Notes under the pieces: model-generated
What the model saw: only the letters and a program-made list of their open reading frames with translations
Databases searched by the model: none
Told to the model about the DNA's origin: nothing
NCBI RefSeq assembly: GCF_014873145.1
Contig: NZ_JADBEK010000001.1
Span: forward strand, 1,116,001-1,180,000
Reading direction: 5' to 3'
Source: Nonomuraea angiospora
GTDB lineage: Bacteria; Actinomycetota; Actinomycetes; Streptosporangiales; Streptosporangiaceae
DNA length: 64,000 nucleotides
Shown: piece by piece, positions 35,427-43,750 of the stretch
Layout of the letters: each line of letters opens with the position of its first letter
Position numbering within the stretch: position 1 is the stretch's first letter
Made by a program: the position numbers and the translations under genes

Positions 35427-36794
35427 TCAGGCCGGGTGACGCTTCAGCAGCGGCAGGCGCAGGACGAAGCGCGCGCCTCGCGTAGAGTCATCGATCTCCA
35501 GGGTCCCGTGGTGGGCTGTGGCGATCGCCCGGCTGATGGCAAGGCCCAAGCCGGTGCCTGCGGGATCCTTGCGGTGTCCTTCTGCCAGGCGGACAAAGGG
35601 CTGGAACACGCGGTCACGGTCTTCGAGGGCGATGCCGTCCCCGTCATCGCTCACCGTCACCACGGCCTGGCCATCCTCGCGGCCGGCGCTGACCTCGACG
35701 CTGGTTACGGCATGCCGCTGGGCGTTGACCACCAGGTTGTTCAACACCCCGATCAACTGCATATGGTTGCCGAGAACCGTCACCTCGCCCTTCACCCGCG
35801 TGCGCACCGGCACGTCCCGAGTCGTGGTGACCAGCTCATCGTGCACCAGCGCGCCGAGATCGACCGGCTCCGGAGGCTCGGGAGCGGCCGTGCGGATCCG
35901 GGCGAACACCATGATGTCATCGATCAGCGCTCGTAGCCGTTCCGTCGTCGCCAGCCCTGCTTTGATCGTCTCGCGAAGATCGACGTCGTCCGGATACAGC
36001 ACCGCTTCCTCGAGTTGGGTCTGGAGACCGGCCACGGGAGTCTTGAGCTCGTGGGAGACAATCGACGCGAAGTGCCGCTGCTGCTGCACTGCCGTCTCCA
36101 GCCGGGACAGGGTCTGGTTGGCGGTGCGTGCCAACTGTCCGATCTCGTCACTGCCGGGTGGTTCCGGCACCCGAAGGCTCAGATCGGTGACGCTGATCTC
36201 CGACATTCTCGCGCGGATCGCCGCCACCGGTCGTAGTGCCCGCCCGACCGCGGCCCAGGCGATCCATGTGGCGAACCCGGTCGCCAGCAGTGCTGCGGCC
36301 AGCGTGCTGAACTCCAGGATGTGGGTGGACAGGACGGGCGGCTCGGCCGTACCGGCATAGACGACATGGGGCTCTCCTCCCCAAACGAGGGAGGCCTCCT
36401 GGGGCGAGACACGGACGGACGTGAGCACGAAGCATCCACTATGGGAGCACTCTGTGAGGTGGATGATCCGGTCGTCATTGGGCGGCCGGACGGCGCTCAA
36501 CGGGGGCCTGCCCGCGGCTGCGGGACTCGCGGCCACTACCCGACCGTGGGAGTCGACGAGTTGCAGGAGGTTGACAGCGGTATTGGGAATCAGGCTCGGG
36601 ATGCGGCCGGGCTTCATGGACCCGATCCAGCCGGTCGCCACTCGCTGCGTGTCACCGAAGAGCTGGTCCCGGACCCTGTTGCGGATCATGAGATCGAGAC
36701 CAATGGCGATCAGCGTAAAGAAGATCAGGGACAGCGCCGCCGCGGCCGCTGTGAAACGTGTTTGGATTGAGCGATGGCGAAAGAGAAGTCTCAT
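35427..36794 (-). CDS. Sensor histidine kinase (HAMP-type), orphan
   Basis: A 455-residue membrane kinase from ATG 36794. TM1 is about 14-36, the extracytoplasmic sensor about 37-155, TM2 about 160-182 (ending WIAWAAVGRALRPV). Then a HAMP linker, H-box FASIVSHELKTPVAGLQTQL, N-box GVLNNLVVNAQRHA and G-box GTGLGLAISRAI. No response regulator lies within 20 kb, so the partner is elsewhere. The sensor domain has two cysteines (about CSHSGC) that could form a disulfide. Confidence 0.87.
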   Translation of the reverse strand: MRLLFRHRSIQTRFTAAAAALSLIFFTLIAIGLDLMIRNRVRDQLFGDTQRVATGWIGSMKPGRIPSLIPNTAVNLLQLVDSHGRVVAASPAAAGRPPLSAVRPPNDDRIIHLTECSHSGCFVLTSVRVSPQEASLVWGGEPHVVYAGTAEPPVLSTHILEFSTLAAALLATGFATWIAWAAVGRALRPVAAIRARMSEISVTDLSLRVPEPPGSDEIGQLARTANQTLSRLETAVQQQRHFASIVSHELKTPVAGLQTQLEEAVLYPDDVDLRETIKAGLATTERLRALIDDIMVFARIRTAAPEPPEPVDLGALVHDELVTTTRDVPVRTRVKGEVTVLGNHMQLIGVLNNLVVNAQRHAVTSVEVSAGREDGQAVVTVSDDGDGIALEDRDRVFQPFVRLAEGHRKDPAGTGLGLAISRAIATAHHGTLEIDDSTRGARFVLRLPLLKRHPA

Positions 36795-37153
36795 CCATGC
36801 ACCCCCCTGACCCTCCCGGCAGTCACCGATCCCATCTATTGCACCGGTGCACGTGAGAGTCATATGTTGCGATATGGGACGAGTTTGGCGTCGTGCGGCA
36901 TCTCGTGGCCGGACCAGCGCCACTGTCTGCGATAACAGTGCCCGCGCAAGCGCCCTGTCGGTCTCCTGCAGGATTACACACCGGATGTACTTCGTCGGCC
37001 CTCCGCCCTGGTGAGGCCTGGCGCTCCAGGCGCTCGACATGCCCTTGTACCCAGGGCTCGGCTCCAACAAAACCCTAGGCTGGAGCGATACCGAAATTTT
37101 CCGTTCTTTCTACCGTTGACCTGCGACAGCCTTCAGATCGCAACCTCCGCAGG
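36795..37153. other. 359 bp without recognisable gene
   Basis: Upstream region of the sensor kinase. Contains AT-rich ccgttctttctaccgttgacc at the right end but no gene that I can support. Confidence 0.35.
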
Positions 37154-37273
37154 TCAAATGTCACGTTTGTGGAAGTTGAGGAAGGCCGCTGCCAGAATGA
37201 CCGCCACGGACAGCACGAAAATCCAGAAACCGGTGGCGGGGGCGAGGAGGTCGGGGTCGCGATAGATGGTCAT
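37154..37273 (-). CDS. Possible small single-span membrane peptide
   Basis: A 39-residue frame from ATG 37273 with a central hydrophobic segment (FWIFVLSVAVILAAAFL) and a basic tail ending HKRDI. It is either a small membrane protein or, equally likely, the last helix of a lost transporter such as a CorA or ABC subunit. The upstream frame is not convincing. Confidence 0.3.
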   Translation of the reverse strand: MTIYRDPDLLAPATGFWIFVLSVAVILAAAFLNFHKRDI

Positions 37274-37305
37274 GACCCGGCTTCCGGCACCATCACGGCC
37301 AACGC

Positions 37306-37470
37306 GTGCGGGCGGTCTCCATGGCGATCGCCGCGACCGTGCAGCACGGCAAGGTCGTGCAGTCCGCCGTGCTCGGCTGGGACGCGGTGGACCTGGCGGC
37401 GCTGGCGGGCGATCCACGCACGCCGCTACTGACCGGCAACGACGCCACCCTCGCGGGCCTCGCTAATTTT
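37306..37470 (+). pseudogene. ROK-family protein fragment
   Basis: The plus frame reads SMAIAATVQHGKVVQSAVLG, then WDAVDLAALAGDPRTPLLTG and NDATLAGLA. This is the central portion of a ROK sugar kinase/repressor (LGW.DVDLAAL...VxNDAxLAxLAE). The start, the zinc-motif region and the C-terminus are missing. Confidence 0.45.
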
Positions 37471-37544
37471 CAACGAAGTAGCACCTCACCTGCAATAACG
37501 GAGGAGTTGACCTTCTGTGGCGGGCCGATGATCACTGCCGCTAC

Positions 37545-37670
37545 AGTCCTTCCGGTTTGTCCGAGAACATCAACATTTTCGGCGCCATCGATGTCGACAT
37601 CGAAGGTGAACTCGCCCAGCTCGGCCCGACCGGGTACCGGCCGTTGCGGGTACGCGACACCTTGTTCTGA
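37545..37670 (+). pseudogene. Tn3-family transposase C-terminal fragment
   Basis: The plus frame to TGA 37668 reads SPSGLSENINIFGAIDVDIE then GELAQLGPTGYRPLRVRDTL-F. This is a very good match to the C-terminus of the Tn3-type transposase whose core debris lies at 11060-11400 on the opposite strand. It shows that the same element family visited both places. Confidence 0.7.
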
Positions 37671-37762
37671 CCGCCGGACAGGACAAGGTGCCCGGGCGAG
37701 GAGAAGAGGCCTGGCCCCGTTCCTCGTCGAGGTGGTCTCGCTTTATCAGGCTGGCAGGGCGA

Positions 37763-38713
37763 TCACAGGACGAGCATGAGTTTGCCGCCGGGGCGCCGGG
37801 ATTGGCTGAGCTTGGCTGCTTCCTGGATCTGGTCGAGGGTGTAGGTGCGGGCGACCGGTACGACCAGGATGCCTTCGCCGGCGAGCCTGGCGAACTCATT
37901 CATCTGGTCGTAGCGGATCTCGGTGGTGATCCGGACGCCCAGCTCGGCTGCGGCGGCGAAGTCCGAGACGGTGAGAACACGGTCGGGATCCCCGGTCAGC
38001 TCGATCAAGGTCGGTAGCGAGCCGCCGGCCGGGCTGGGCTGGTCGGCGCGGTCGATCCGGCCCCCGGTTGGCGCGGTGTCCAGGGCGCGGTCCACGGGGC
38101 CTGGGGTCAGTGCGCTGACGCGTTCGGCCATGCCCTCGCCGTAGGCGGTCACCTGGGCGCCGATCTCTTCCAGGGCGGCGGCCCGAGTCGGCCCGGCTGT
38201 GGCGATCACCCGAATACCCCGGTGCAGCGCGAAGCGCACCGCCGCCTCACCCACGGTGGTGCCCGCGCCGTGGACGAGCAGCAGCTCACCCGGCTGGACG
38301 CCGAGGTCGTCGAGCGCGCGCCACGCCGTCTCGGCCGCCATCGGCAGCGCGGCGGCCTGCTCGGCGGTTACGCCCTCGGGAATGCGTGCCCAGGCCGGCA
38401 TCAGCGCGTACTCGGCGGCGCCGGCCGTCGGGCCGTCGAAGGTGGCCGGGCCGAACACGCGGTCGCCGATCTGGACGCCGGTGACGCCCTCGCCGAGCGC
38501 GTCGACGGTGCCCGCGACCTCGAGGCCGAGCCCGCGCGGCAGCGGCGGCAGATGGTCGGCGAGGAGACCGTCGACGACGTGCCAGTCGGCCGGTGTCAGG
38601 CCGCACGCCCGCACGGCGATCCGGATCTGGCCGGGTCCCGGCTCTGGCTGCGGGACGTCGCGGAGCACGATCACGTCCGGGGAACCGAACCGGTCGAATT
38701 GCAGAGCCTTCAT
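37763..38713 (-). CDS. NADPH-dependent quinone-reductase-like MDR oxidoreductase
   Basis: A 316-residue zinc-free MDR protein. The GroES-like domain starts MKALQFDRFGSPDVIVLRDV. GLEVAGTVDALGEGVTGVQI marks the NAD(P)H-domain entry, and LLLVHGAGTTVGEAAVRFAL is the dinucleotide loop. No zinc-ligand cysteines, so it reduces quinones or enones rather than oxidising alcohols. SD AGGAGAT upstream. Divergent from a TetR gene with paired operators between them, so it is very likely TetR-controlled and induced by an electrophile. Confidence 0.88.
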   Translation of the reverse strand: MKALQFDRFGSPDVIVLRDVPQPEPGPGQIRIAVRACGLTPADWHVVDGLLADHLPPLPRGLGLEVAGTVDALGEGVTGVQIGDRVFGPATFDGPTAGAAEYALMPAWARIPEGVTAEQAAALPMAAETAWRALDDLGVQPGELLLVHGAGTTVGEAAVRFALHRGIRVIATAGPTRAAALEEIGAQVTAYGEGMAERVSALTPGPVDRALDTAPTGGRIDRADQPSPAGGSLPTLIELTGDPDRVLTVSDFAAAAELGVRITTEIRYDQMNEFARLAGEGILVVPVARTYTLDQIQEAAKLSQSRRPGGKLMLVL

Positions 38714-38728
38714 GACGATCTCCTGGCT

Positions 38729-38782
38729 GATAACAGCATCTGTTGTCATCGACCGTACCAGCTGATAACAGCTCCTGTTGTC
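38729..38782. promoter_or_regulatory. Two GATAACAG-N3-CTGTTGTC operators
   Basis: GATAACAGcatCTGTTGTC (38729-38747) and GATAACAGctcCTGTTGTC (38764-38782) differ only in the 3-nt centre. Centres are 35 bp apart within the 83-bp gap between divergent TetR and quinone reductase. They cover both promoters. Binding by the adjacent TetR is inferred. Confidence 0.75.
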
Positions 38783-38796
38783 GTACCCTGGTGGGT

Positions 38797-39369
38797 ATGC
38801 CGCGATGGGAATCCGACGCACAGGGCCGGCTCGAACGAGCGGCGCTCGAGCTGTTCGAGACGCAGGGGTTCGAGCGCACCTCGGTCGCGCAGATCGCAGA
38901 CGCCGCCGGTCTGAAGGAGCGCTCCTTCTATCGCTACTTCCCCGACAAGCGGGAAGTCCTCTTCGCCGGCAACGAACTCGAGGCCCACCTCGTCGCCCAG
39001 GTCGAGGCGGCCGATCCGGGCCTCACCCCGATCGAGGCGCTGCTGACCGCGCTGGGAACCGCCGAGGAGATCTTCCGCCCACGCGAGTTCCTGCTGCGCC
39101 GGGGAAGAGTGATCGCCGCCAACCCGGCACTGGCCGAGCGCGATCTGATCAAGCTCGCCGGCATCGCCGACGCGCTGGCACCGGCGCTCGAGCGCCGCGG
39201 CGTCGAGCCCGGCAAAGCACGCTTCATCATCGACGTGGTGCTGGCGATCCACCGGCGCGCCATGCCCCGCTGGCTGGCCGAGCCGGACACCACCCTCGCT
39301 CAGCTCATGGCCCAGGCCGCCGCCGAGCTGCGCGAGGCGGTCACACTGCCAGCTCCGACAGTCCGCTGA
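38797..39369 (+). CDS. TetR-family regulator of the divergent quinone reductase
   Basis: A 190-residue protein. The TetR HTH is at about 8-55 (ALELFETQGFERTSVAQIAD, AAGLKERSFYRYFPDKREVL) and the helical ligand domain follows. Divergent from the MDR gene, with two identical-armed operators between. Likely a repressor released by a small molecule that the reductase detoxifies. Confidence 0.9.
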   Translation: MPRWESDAQGRLERAALELFETQGFERTSVAQIADAAGLKERSFYRYFPDKREVLFAGNELEAHLVAQVEAADPGLTPIEALLTALGTAEEIFRPREFLLRRGRVIAANPALAERDLIKLAGIADALAPALERRGVEPGKARFIIDVVLAIHRRAMPRWLAEPDTTLAQLMAQAAAELREAVTLPAPTVR

Positions 39370-39423
39370 GTCGACTGTTGCCTGCAGGGTGACTCTTCGC
39401 GCCCGTGTAAGGCTTCAGGTACC

Positions 39424-39450
39424 TACCGGATAATAGGCCATTATCCGGTA
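39424..39450. promoter_or_regulatory. Perfect 27-bp palindrome, orphan operator
   Basis: TACCGGATAAT and ATTATCCGGTA are exact reverse complements around aggcc. The arms are too AT-rich for a terminator here and look like a repressor site. No regulator lies next to it; it sits between the TetR stop (39369) and gene-free DNA. Confidence 0.6.
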
Positions 39451-39912
39451 AGGTGATCCATTTCAGGTGTGACCTTCGCCGAAACAAGCCATCAAAGTCA
39501 CACTGGAGCCCGCGGAGCTGCGGGAGAGCGCCGCCCGGCTGGCCCGCCGCCTCACGGCGCTCGCCGGGCCGCCCGGCTGACCTTTCCGGCGAGGGTGCGG
39601 CGTCCTTCGCAGGAATCGGACGCCCGCCGACCGGGCCCTTCGTTCAGCGGAATTTCAGCGGAAATTCAACCGGCCTGGGCAGGATACGGATTCCTGAGGC
39701 CGCGAACACCCGCGACAAGGAATCGGCGCATACGGCCGGCTCGTACAGGTCGTCATCTATTACTCGACTACTCGGCCCGGATCCCGAACCGGCCGGCCTG
39801 GAGAACAACCCGCGTCCGGCCGGCGGGAAGCCCAAGTGCGGTGTGAAACGCGATCACGTCGGCGGCCTTTTCGATTCCGCGGGAAAGCGGAGAACTTACC
39901 GAAAGGATCCGA
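39451..39912. other. 462 bp, no gene; one short truncated frame
   Basis: A 31-codon frame near 39478-39580 (AIKVTLEPAELRESAARLAR) resembles the start of a small helical secreted or regulatory protein but has no start and ends early. The remainder leads into the protease promoter and shows nothing further. Confidence 0.35.
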
Positions 39913-40548
39913 GTGTCCCCAACCTCCCTGCGCCGTGATGGACGCGGCGCGGCAATGGCCGCCCTCATGGCCTTCATTACCCTCATCACCCTCGTCGTGC
40001 TCACTCCGCCTGCCCAGGCCAACTCGTTCGGCTGGTCGGTCCTGCATCCGTCAGGCTGCTGTATGCACGCCGACAACAAGAGCCACTCCTACAACTACTC
40101 GTCGCTGACGGGGAACATGAAGGTCGCGGGCAACTACGCCATGATCAACCTTGGCAGCCAGACCGACATGACCGTCCACTACGACAGCACCCCGAACAAC
40201 CAGACCGACGTGGAGATGTTCGACCAGTACTACGACGACTACTGGGGCGTCGACTGGGACGGTTCGAGCACCGGGACGAACGTCCACGCGCGCGCCCAGT
40301 GCGTACGGGCCCTCGTGCCGGCCATCTCGACGAGCTGGTGGAAGTGCGACCAGTACGAAGTCCGTTTCGACCTGGCGGACATGAACAGGTTCAGCGAGAA
40401 CGAGCGCAAGCACACCGCCTGCCATGAGGTCGGGCATACCGTGGGGCTCGGACACTCCTCCCAGACGTCCTCCTGCCTGCGGGACGGCCGCGTCTCGACG
40501 CGCACGTACAACAGCCACGACATCGCCCACATCAACGGCCGCTACTGA
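39913..40548 (+). CDS. Secreted metzincin-like zinc metalloprotease
   Basis: A 211-residue protein with a Tat/Sec-like signal peptide (basic start, hydrophobic 17-31, cleavage near AQA, about residue 36). The zinc motif HEVGHTVGLGH (171-181, HExxHxxGxxH) is the metzincin signature with catalytic Glu172. The domain upstream has cysteines at 49-50, 130, 145, 170 and 188 for extracellular disulfides. The whole catalytic domain is short (about 170) and no classical Met-turn is clear, so it may be an unusual matrixin-like subfamily. SD AAAGGA lies 7 nt before the GTG. The gene at 40560 follows by 11 bp, presumably a functional partner. Confidence 0.75.
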   Translation: MSPTSLRRDGRGAAMAALMAFITLITLVVLTPPAQANSFGWSVLHPSGCCMHADNKSHSYNYSSLTGNMKVAGNYAMINLGSQTDMTVHYDSTPNNQTDVEMFDQYYDDYWGVDWDGSSTGTNVHARAQCVRALVPAISTSWWKCDQYEVRFDLADMNRFSENERKHTACHEVGHTVGLGHSSQTSSCLRDGRVSTRTYNSHDIAHINGRY

Positions 40549-40559
40549 GGACGGGGACC

Positions 40560-41468
40560 ATGCACAAGACGCTCCGCTCCCGCACCACGGCCGTGGCCCT
40601 GTGCCTGGCCGCCGGCCTCGCCCTCATCGCCGCCGCCGGCGTCGCCGCAGCCCGCTCGGCCCAGCCCGCCGCCCCGTTCTGGTCGCTGATGCGCGCAGGA
40701 GTGGGCGAGTCGCTAGGTGAGTACACCTTCAACTCCCTGGCCGACCTGAAGCCGGGGGCGCCCGCCTCCGGCGTCTTCACCCCGGCCGCCGCGCTGGTCG
40801 AAGGCACGATCGTCGGCGTCGAGCCGGGTATCGCCTTCGCCTCGGACGACGGTGCGACCACCGGGCCGATCGTCGCCCACGACGACCCGGCCGCGGCCGT
40901 CCGCTACGCCGCCCTCGTGATCAGGGTGGACCAGGTGCTGTCCGGCGCGCTCGGGCTCGGCCTGCAGGACGGCAAGATCCGGCTGCAGATCGAGCAGCCG
41001 CTCCAGGTCGGCCTGGCCGAACTGCGCGCCTCGCTCGGCACCGCGGGGCGTGGGCTGTTCTACGTTCACAACGCCCTGGAACGGCGGCGGGCCGAGGGCC
41101 GTACCGTCCCGCAGGAACTGTCCGGCTACCTGGCCTCGGTGCACATCCCGATCGGCGCTGGCGTCTTCGTCGAGCAGCGGACGGGCGAGCCCGTCATCGC
41201 GCCGCTCATGGACGACCCTGACCGGGTGAACCAGATACTCAACGGCGTGGCCCCGCCGCCCGAGCCGGAGCCTGAGCCTGAGCCGACCGGCCCGAACCCG
41301 CCCAAGCCGACCGACTTCCCGCAGGAGGAGCCCACCGACCCCGAATGGGACGGCTCCGACACCCCCGACGCCGAGCAGCCTGACACGCCGGGCCCCGTGG
41401 AGGAGGAGCCGGAGGTGGACACCCCGACCCTGGCCGAACTGCGCGCCCGCGCGCTGGCCGGGAGCTGA
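40560..41468 (+). CDS. Secreted protein of unknown function, acidic Pro-rich tail
   Basis: A 302-residue protein with a signal peptide (about 1-32, ending GVAAARSAQ). The middle (about 40-225) looks like a single alpha/beta domain without a known family. Residues 228-290 are a repetitive Pro/Glu/Asp stretch (PEPEPEPEPTGPNPPKPTDF). It starts 11 bp after the metalloprotease, and both are exported. It could be the protease's inhibitor, substrate or chaperone; none of these is shown by sequence. Confidence 0.6.
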   Translation: MHKTLRSRTTAVALCLAAGLALIAAAGVAAARSAQPAAPFWSLMRAGVGESLGEYTFNSLADLKPGAPASGVFTPAAALVEGTIVGVEPGIAFASDDGATTGPIVAHDDPAAAVRYAALVIRVDQVLSGALGLGLQDGKIRLQIEQPLQVGLAELRASLGTAGRGLFYVHNALERRRAEGRTVPQELSGYLASVHIPIGAGVFVEQRTGEPVIAPLMDDPDRVNQILNGVAPPPEPEPEPEPTGPNPPKPTDFPQEEPTDPEWDGSDTPDAEQPDTPGPVEEEPEVDTPTLAELRARALAGS

Positions 41469-41572
41469 CAGACCGCCGCCTGCCGCAAGCCCCGGGCCGG
41501 TGCCCGCCACACGCCCCCGAGGCGCGTCGGCCACACGCCCGGCCGGACGCCCCCGAACCGGCGCCCGCCGTA

Positions 41573-41601
41573 CGCCGCACGCCCCCGAGGCGCGTGCGGC
41601 G
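41573..41601. terminator. Hairpin terminator, convergent genes
   Basis: CGCCGCACGC and GCGTGCGGCG form a perfect 10-bp stem around 9 nt. Part of its sequence (CACGCCCCCGAGGCGCGT) is repeated directly at 41510-41527. It lies 105 bp after the secreted gene, between convergent genes. Confidence 0.55.
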
Positions 41602-42069
41602 GGCGCCATACCCCGGTGACTGGCTGGAGCGCGGCGTGGCGCTCCGGCTCACATGCCGCCGGGGTGCTCGATCGATCGGATGACGGTGTCGGGGACGACC
41701 AGGTCGGCCTTCGCTCTGGTGGCGGCGATCAGGCCGGCGTTGCGCTGGTCGACCTCCTCTACCCAGCTCCTCGCAGGCCGCACGCCCGCCCGCCGCGGGA
41801 GCGGCCGATCTGCCCCTTCACCCAGGCGCAGTTGGCCGCCGCCGCGCTGGCAGGCCCTCAACAAGCGTGCCGTCAGCGTCTTCCGCGCCCGAATCAGGGC
41901 GTCACGCGAGCAGGCCGTGGCGCCGCGCTCGGAGCCTGGCGGCTGCCGCACAGCATCACCGGCCCCGTTCAAGCTGTCCTCGCTCTGCGTCCCAACGCCC
42001 CGAACCGAGCTGCAAAGGGCCGGGGTGCCCCTACGAACACCCGGGCTGTGAGTGAAGGCGACGGCGTGC
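41602..42069. other. 468 bp without recognisable gene
   Basis: A minus frame ending with SWVEEVDQRNAGLIAATRAK and ADLVVPDTVIRSIEHPGGM is mildly coding-like but has no family or sound start. Otherwise nothing. Confidence 0.35.
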
Positions 42070-42645
42070 TCAGGCAGCGGTGACCACGTCTGCGTGAGCG
42101 GCCCGCAGCAGGGTGCGGGCGGCGTCCTTGGCGTGACGGGCGGGCTCTGGAGACCCGGAGATGGCCGCTGTGGTCATCGCGCCCTCGGCGAGGGGAACGA
42201 GCTGGTCGGTCAGCCACGTGGGCGCGTCCGCGGCGGCCACGAGATCGGCGAGATAGCGCCGGAAGGCATCCTTGTGGGCCTTCGCGATGTCGGCCACGGC
42301 CTGGGACGTCGCTCCCAGTTCCCCGAAGGAGTTGATGAAGCCGCAGCCGCGGTAGTCCGGCTCGCTGAACCAGCGGTACAGCCAGTCGAAGACCGCCAGA
42401 ATCCGCTGCGTAGGTGAGTCGTGGGCATCCACGTACCGAGCCAGATCATGGAGCCACCTCGCGTCCCGCCGCTTCAGGTACGCCTCGACCAGGGTGTCCT
42501 TGGAAGGGAAGATCTGGTACAGGCGCTTGAGGGGCACGCCGGAGGCGGTGCGGATCGCATCCATTCCCACCGACTGTATGCCTCGGCCGTAGAACAGTTC
42601 CTCGGCAGCGTCGAGGATCCGCTGCTCAGTCGTTTCGAGCTCCAC
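42070..42645 (-). CDS. TetR-family transcriptional regulator
   Basis: A 191-residue protein from GTG 42645 (AGGGG 9 nt upstream). The TetR HTH is EQRILDAAEELFYGRGIQSV and ASGVPLKRLYQIFPSKDTLV; the ligand domain has RGCGFINSFGELGATSQAVA, typical of the LmrA/YxaF-like C-terminal family. A GAAAACG-AA-CGTTCTC site lies 17 bp before the start. Closely related sites occur at 43490-43543 and 44296-44349, so its regulon probably includes the DUF1348-like gene at 43751. Confidence 0.88.
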   Translation of the reverse strand: MELETTEQRILDAAEELFYGRGIQSVGMDAIRTASGVPLKRLYQIFPSKDTLVEAYLKRRDARWLHDLARYVDAHDSPTQRILAVFDWLYRWFSEPDYRGCGFINSFGELGATSQAVADIAKAHKDAFRRYLADLVAAADAPTWLTDQLVPLAEGAMTTAAISGSPEPARHAKDAARTLLRAAHADVVTAA

Positions 42646-42662
42646 TTCGATCGCCCCTTCTC

Positions 42663-42678
42663 GAAAACGAACGTTCTC
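42663..42678. promoter_or_regulatory. GAAAACG-AA-CGTTCTC operator, TetR autoregulation
   Basis: A 7-bp dyad with one mismatch (GAAAACG versus GAGAACG), immediately upstream of the TetR start. The same half-sites recur at 44296-44313 and 44332-44349. Confidence 0.6.
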
Positions 42679-42819
42679 TTTACGGTACAGCGCGCCAGGT
42701 CGCAAGGCACATTCCCGGGCGCGGGCCTGACCGTCGCCGTAACGCGGCCTGCCCGGAGCGAGGCCGGGCAGGCTTGCCCTCTGCCCTTTCAAGCGAGCAC
42801 AAGGCCCGCCCGGGATGCC

Positions 42820-43203
42820 CCGGCCGGTGCGTGGCGACGCGCACACCGGCGCGGTCCCGTCGGCGATGCCGTTCCTCAAGCGTCTCGGTCCAGTCCGCCG
42901 GCAACTCGACGATGCCCACGCCGCGGCCGTGCTCATCATGGGCACCGGTGGGGCGAGGGCGACGTGGCGCCGGAGTCCGCAACCTCGATACGCACGGCGC
43001 GGCCTTCGAACGTGGAGGCTCACGATCATGTCGGCCCGTCCGTGCTGGGCCGCGTTCCCCGCAAGCTCGCCGACGATCAGCAGGACGGAGTCCTGATCCT
43101 CCGGGACGATGTCCCATCGGGCCAGCAGGGACGCGGCGAAGTGGCGGGCGGTGTGTACCCAGCGCTCCTCGGCGGGAAGGGCGATCATGCCGTGCCGGTG
43201 CAT
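42820..43203 (-). pseudogene. Anti-sigma-type serine-kinase (HATPase) gene, frameshifted
   Basis: Frame A gives ERWVHTARHFAASLLARWDI and VLLIVGELAGNAAQHGRADM-IVSLHV, the N-terminal part of a RsbW/SpoIIAB-like ATPase. Frame B then gives EGRAVRIEVADSGATSPSPH and a stop. Frame C continues DEHGRGVGIVELPADWTET. These are consecutive parts of one HATPase domain with two frame changes. Functional as annotated only if the frameshifts were sequencing errors. Confidence 0.65.
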
Positions 43204-43489
43204 GCCCGTATGAGCAATGGGCCGGCGCCGGGGTCACGGGGGCTGTCCGGGGCTGCTCGCCGGACAAGGGCGGCGCCATCGGCGGGGGTTGCGTTGCGGT
43301 GTGCGAGAGGGTCATGGGAACGCCCATCCGAACTTTCCGAGCCCACATCAAGAGGCTCATGTTCTGCAACTTCTTTGCCCTCGGCCCTGGATCGAGTCGG
43401 CGTCAGGCCGAGGCGGCGGTCCTGCGGCACTCGCGGCGGCCGAACCGGCAATCCGTCCGGCCAGCGGTGACCGTGTCGTGAGCCTCCAG

Positions 43490-43543
43490 CTGAGAACGAT
43501 CGTTCCATCGATTGAGATCAATCTATGGAACGATCGTTCTCAG
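43490..43543. promoter_or_regulatory. 54-bp nested palindrome with two GAACGATCGTTC sites
   Basis: CTGAGAACGATCGTTCCAT (43490-43508) is the exact reverse complement of 43525-43543. The 16-bp centre is itself nearly symmetric (GATTGA-GA-TCAATC). Only one of 26 opposed base pairs outside the central GA mismatches. Each arm contains the 12-bp palindrome GAACGATCGTTC. No intact gene starts next to it; the broken anti-sigma gene lies 287 bp away on the minus side. Confidence 0.8.
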
Positions 43544-43750
43544 CGCAAGAAGGAATGCGTTGAACTGCCGAAATCTGGAGCAACGCCCCACGCTCACCGC
43601 AGGTGAGAGGGTCTTCAAGGGCTGCGAGGGAATCCTGAGCCCAAAGCCCTCCAGGTACGCGGCGACCCCTGCCGCAGGTACAGCCTCACGCACGAACGGC
43701 CACGCCGTGGATCCGGCGTCGGGCCCGGATCCACGGCGCGGGGCGGGCGG

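Noticed and set aside
41510..41595. Direct repeat CACGCCCCCGAGGCGCGT at 41510-41527 and 41578-41595 as a CRISPR or iteron
   Set aside because: Only two copies, of high-G+C composition, one of them part of a terminator stem.
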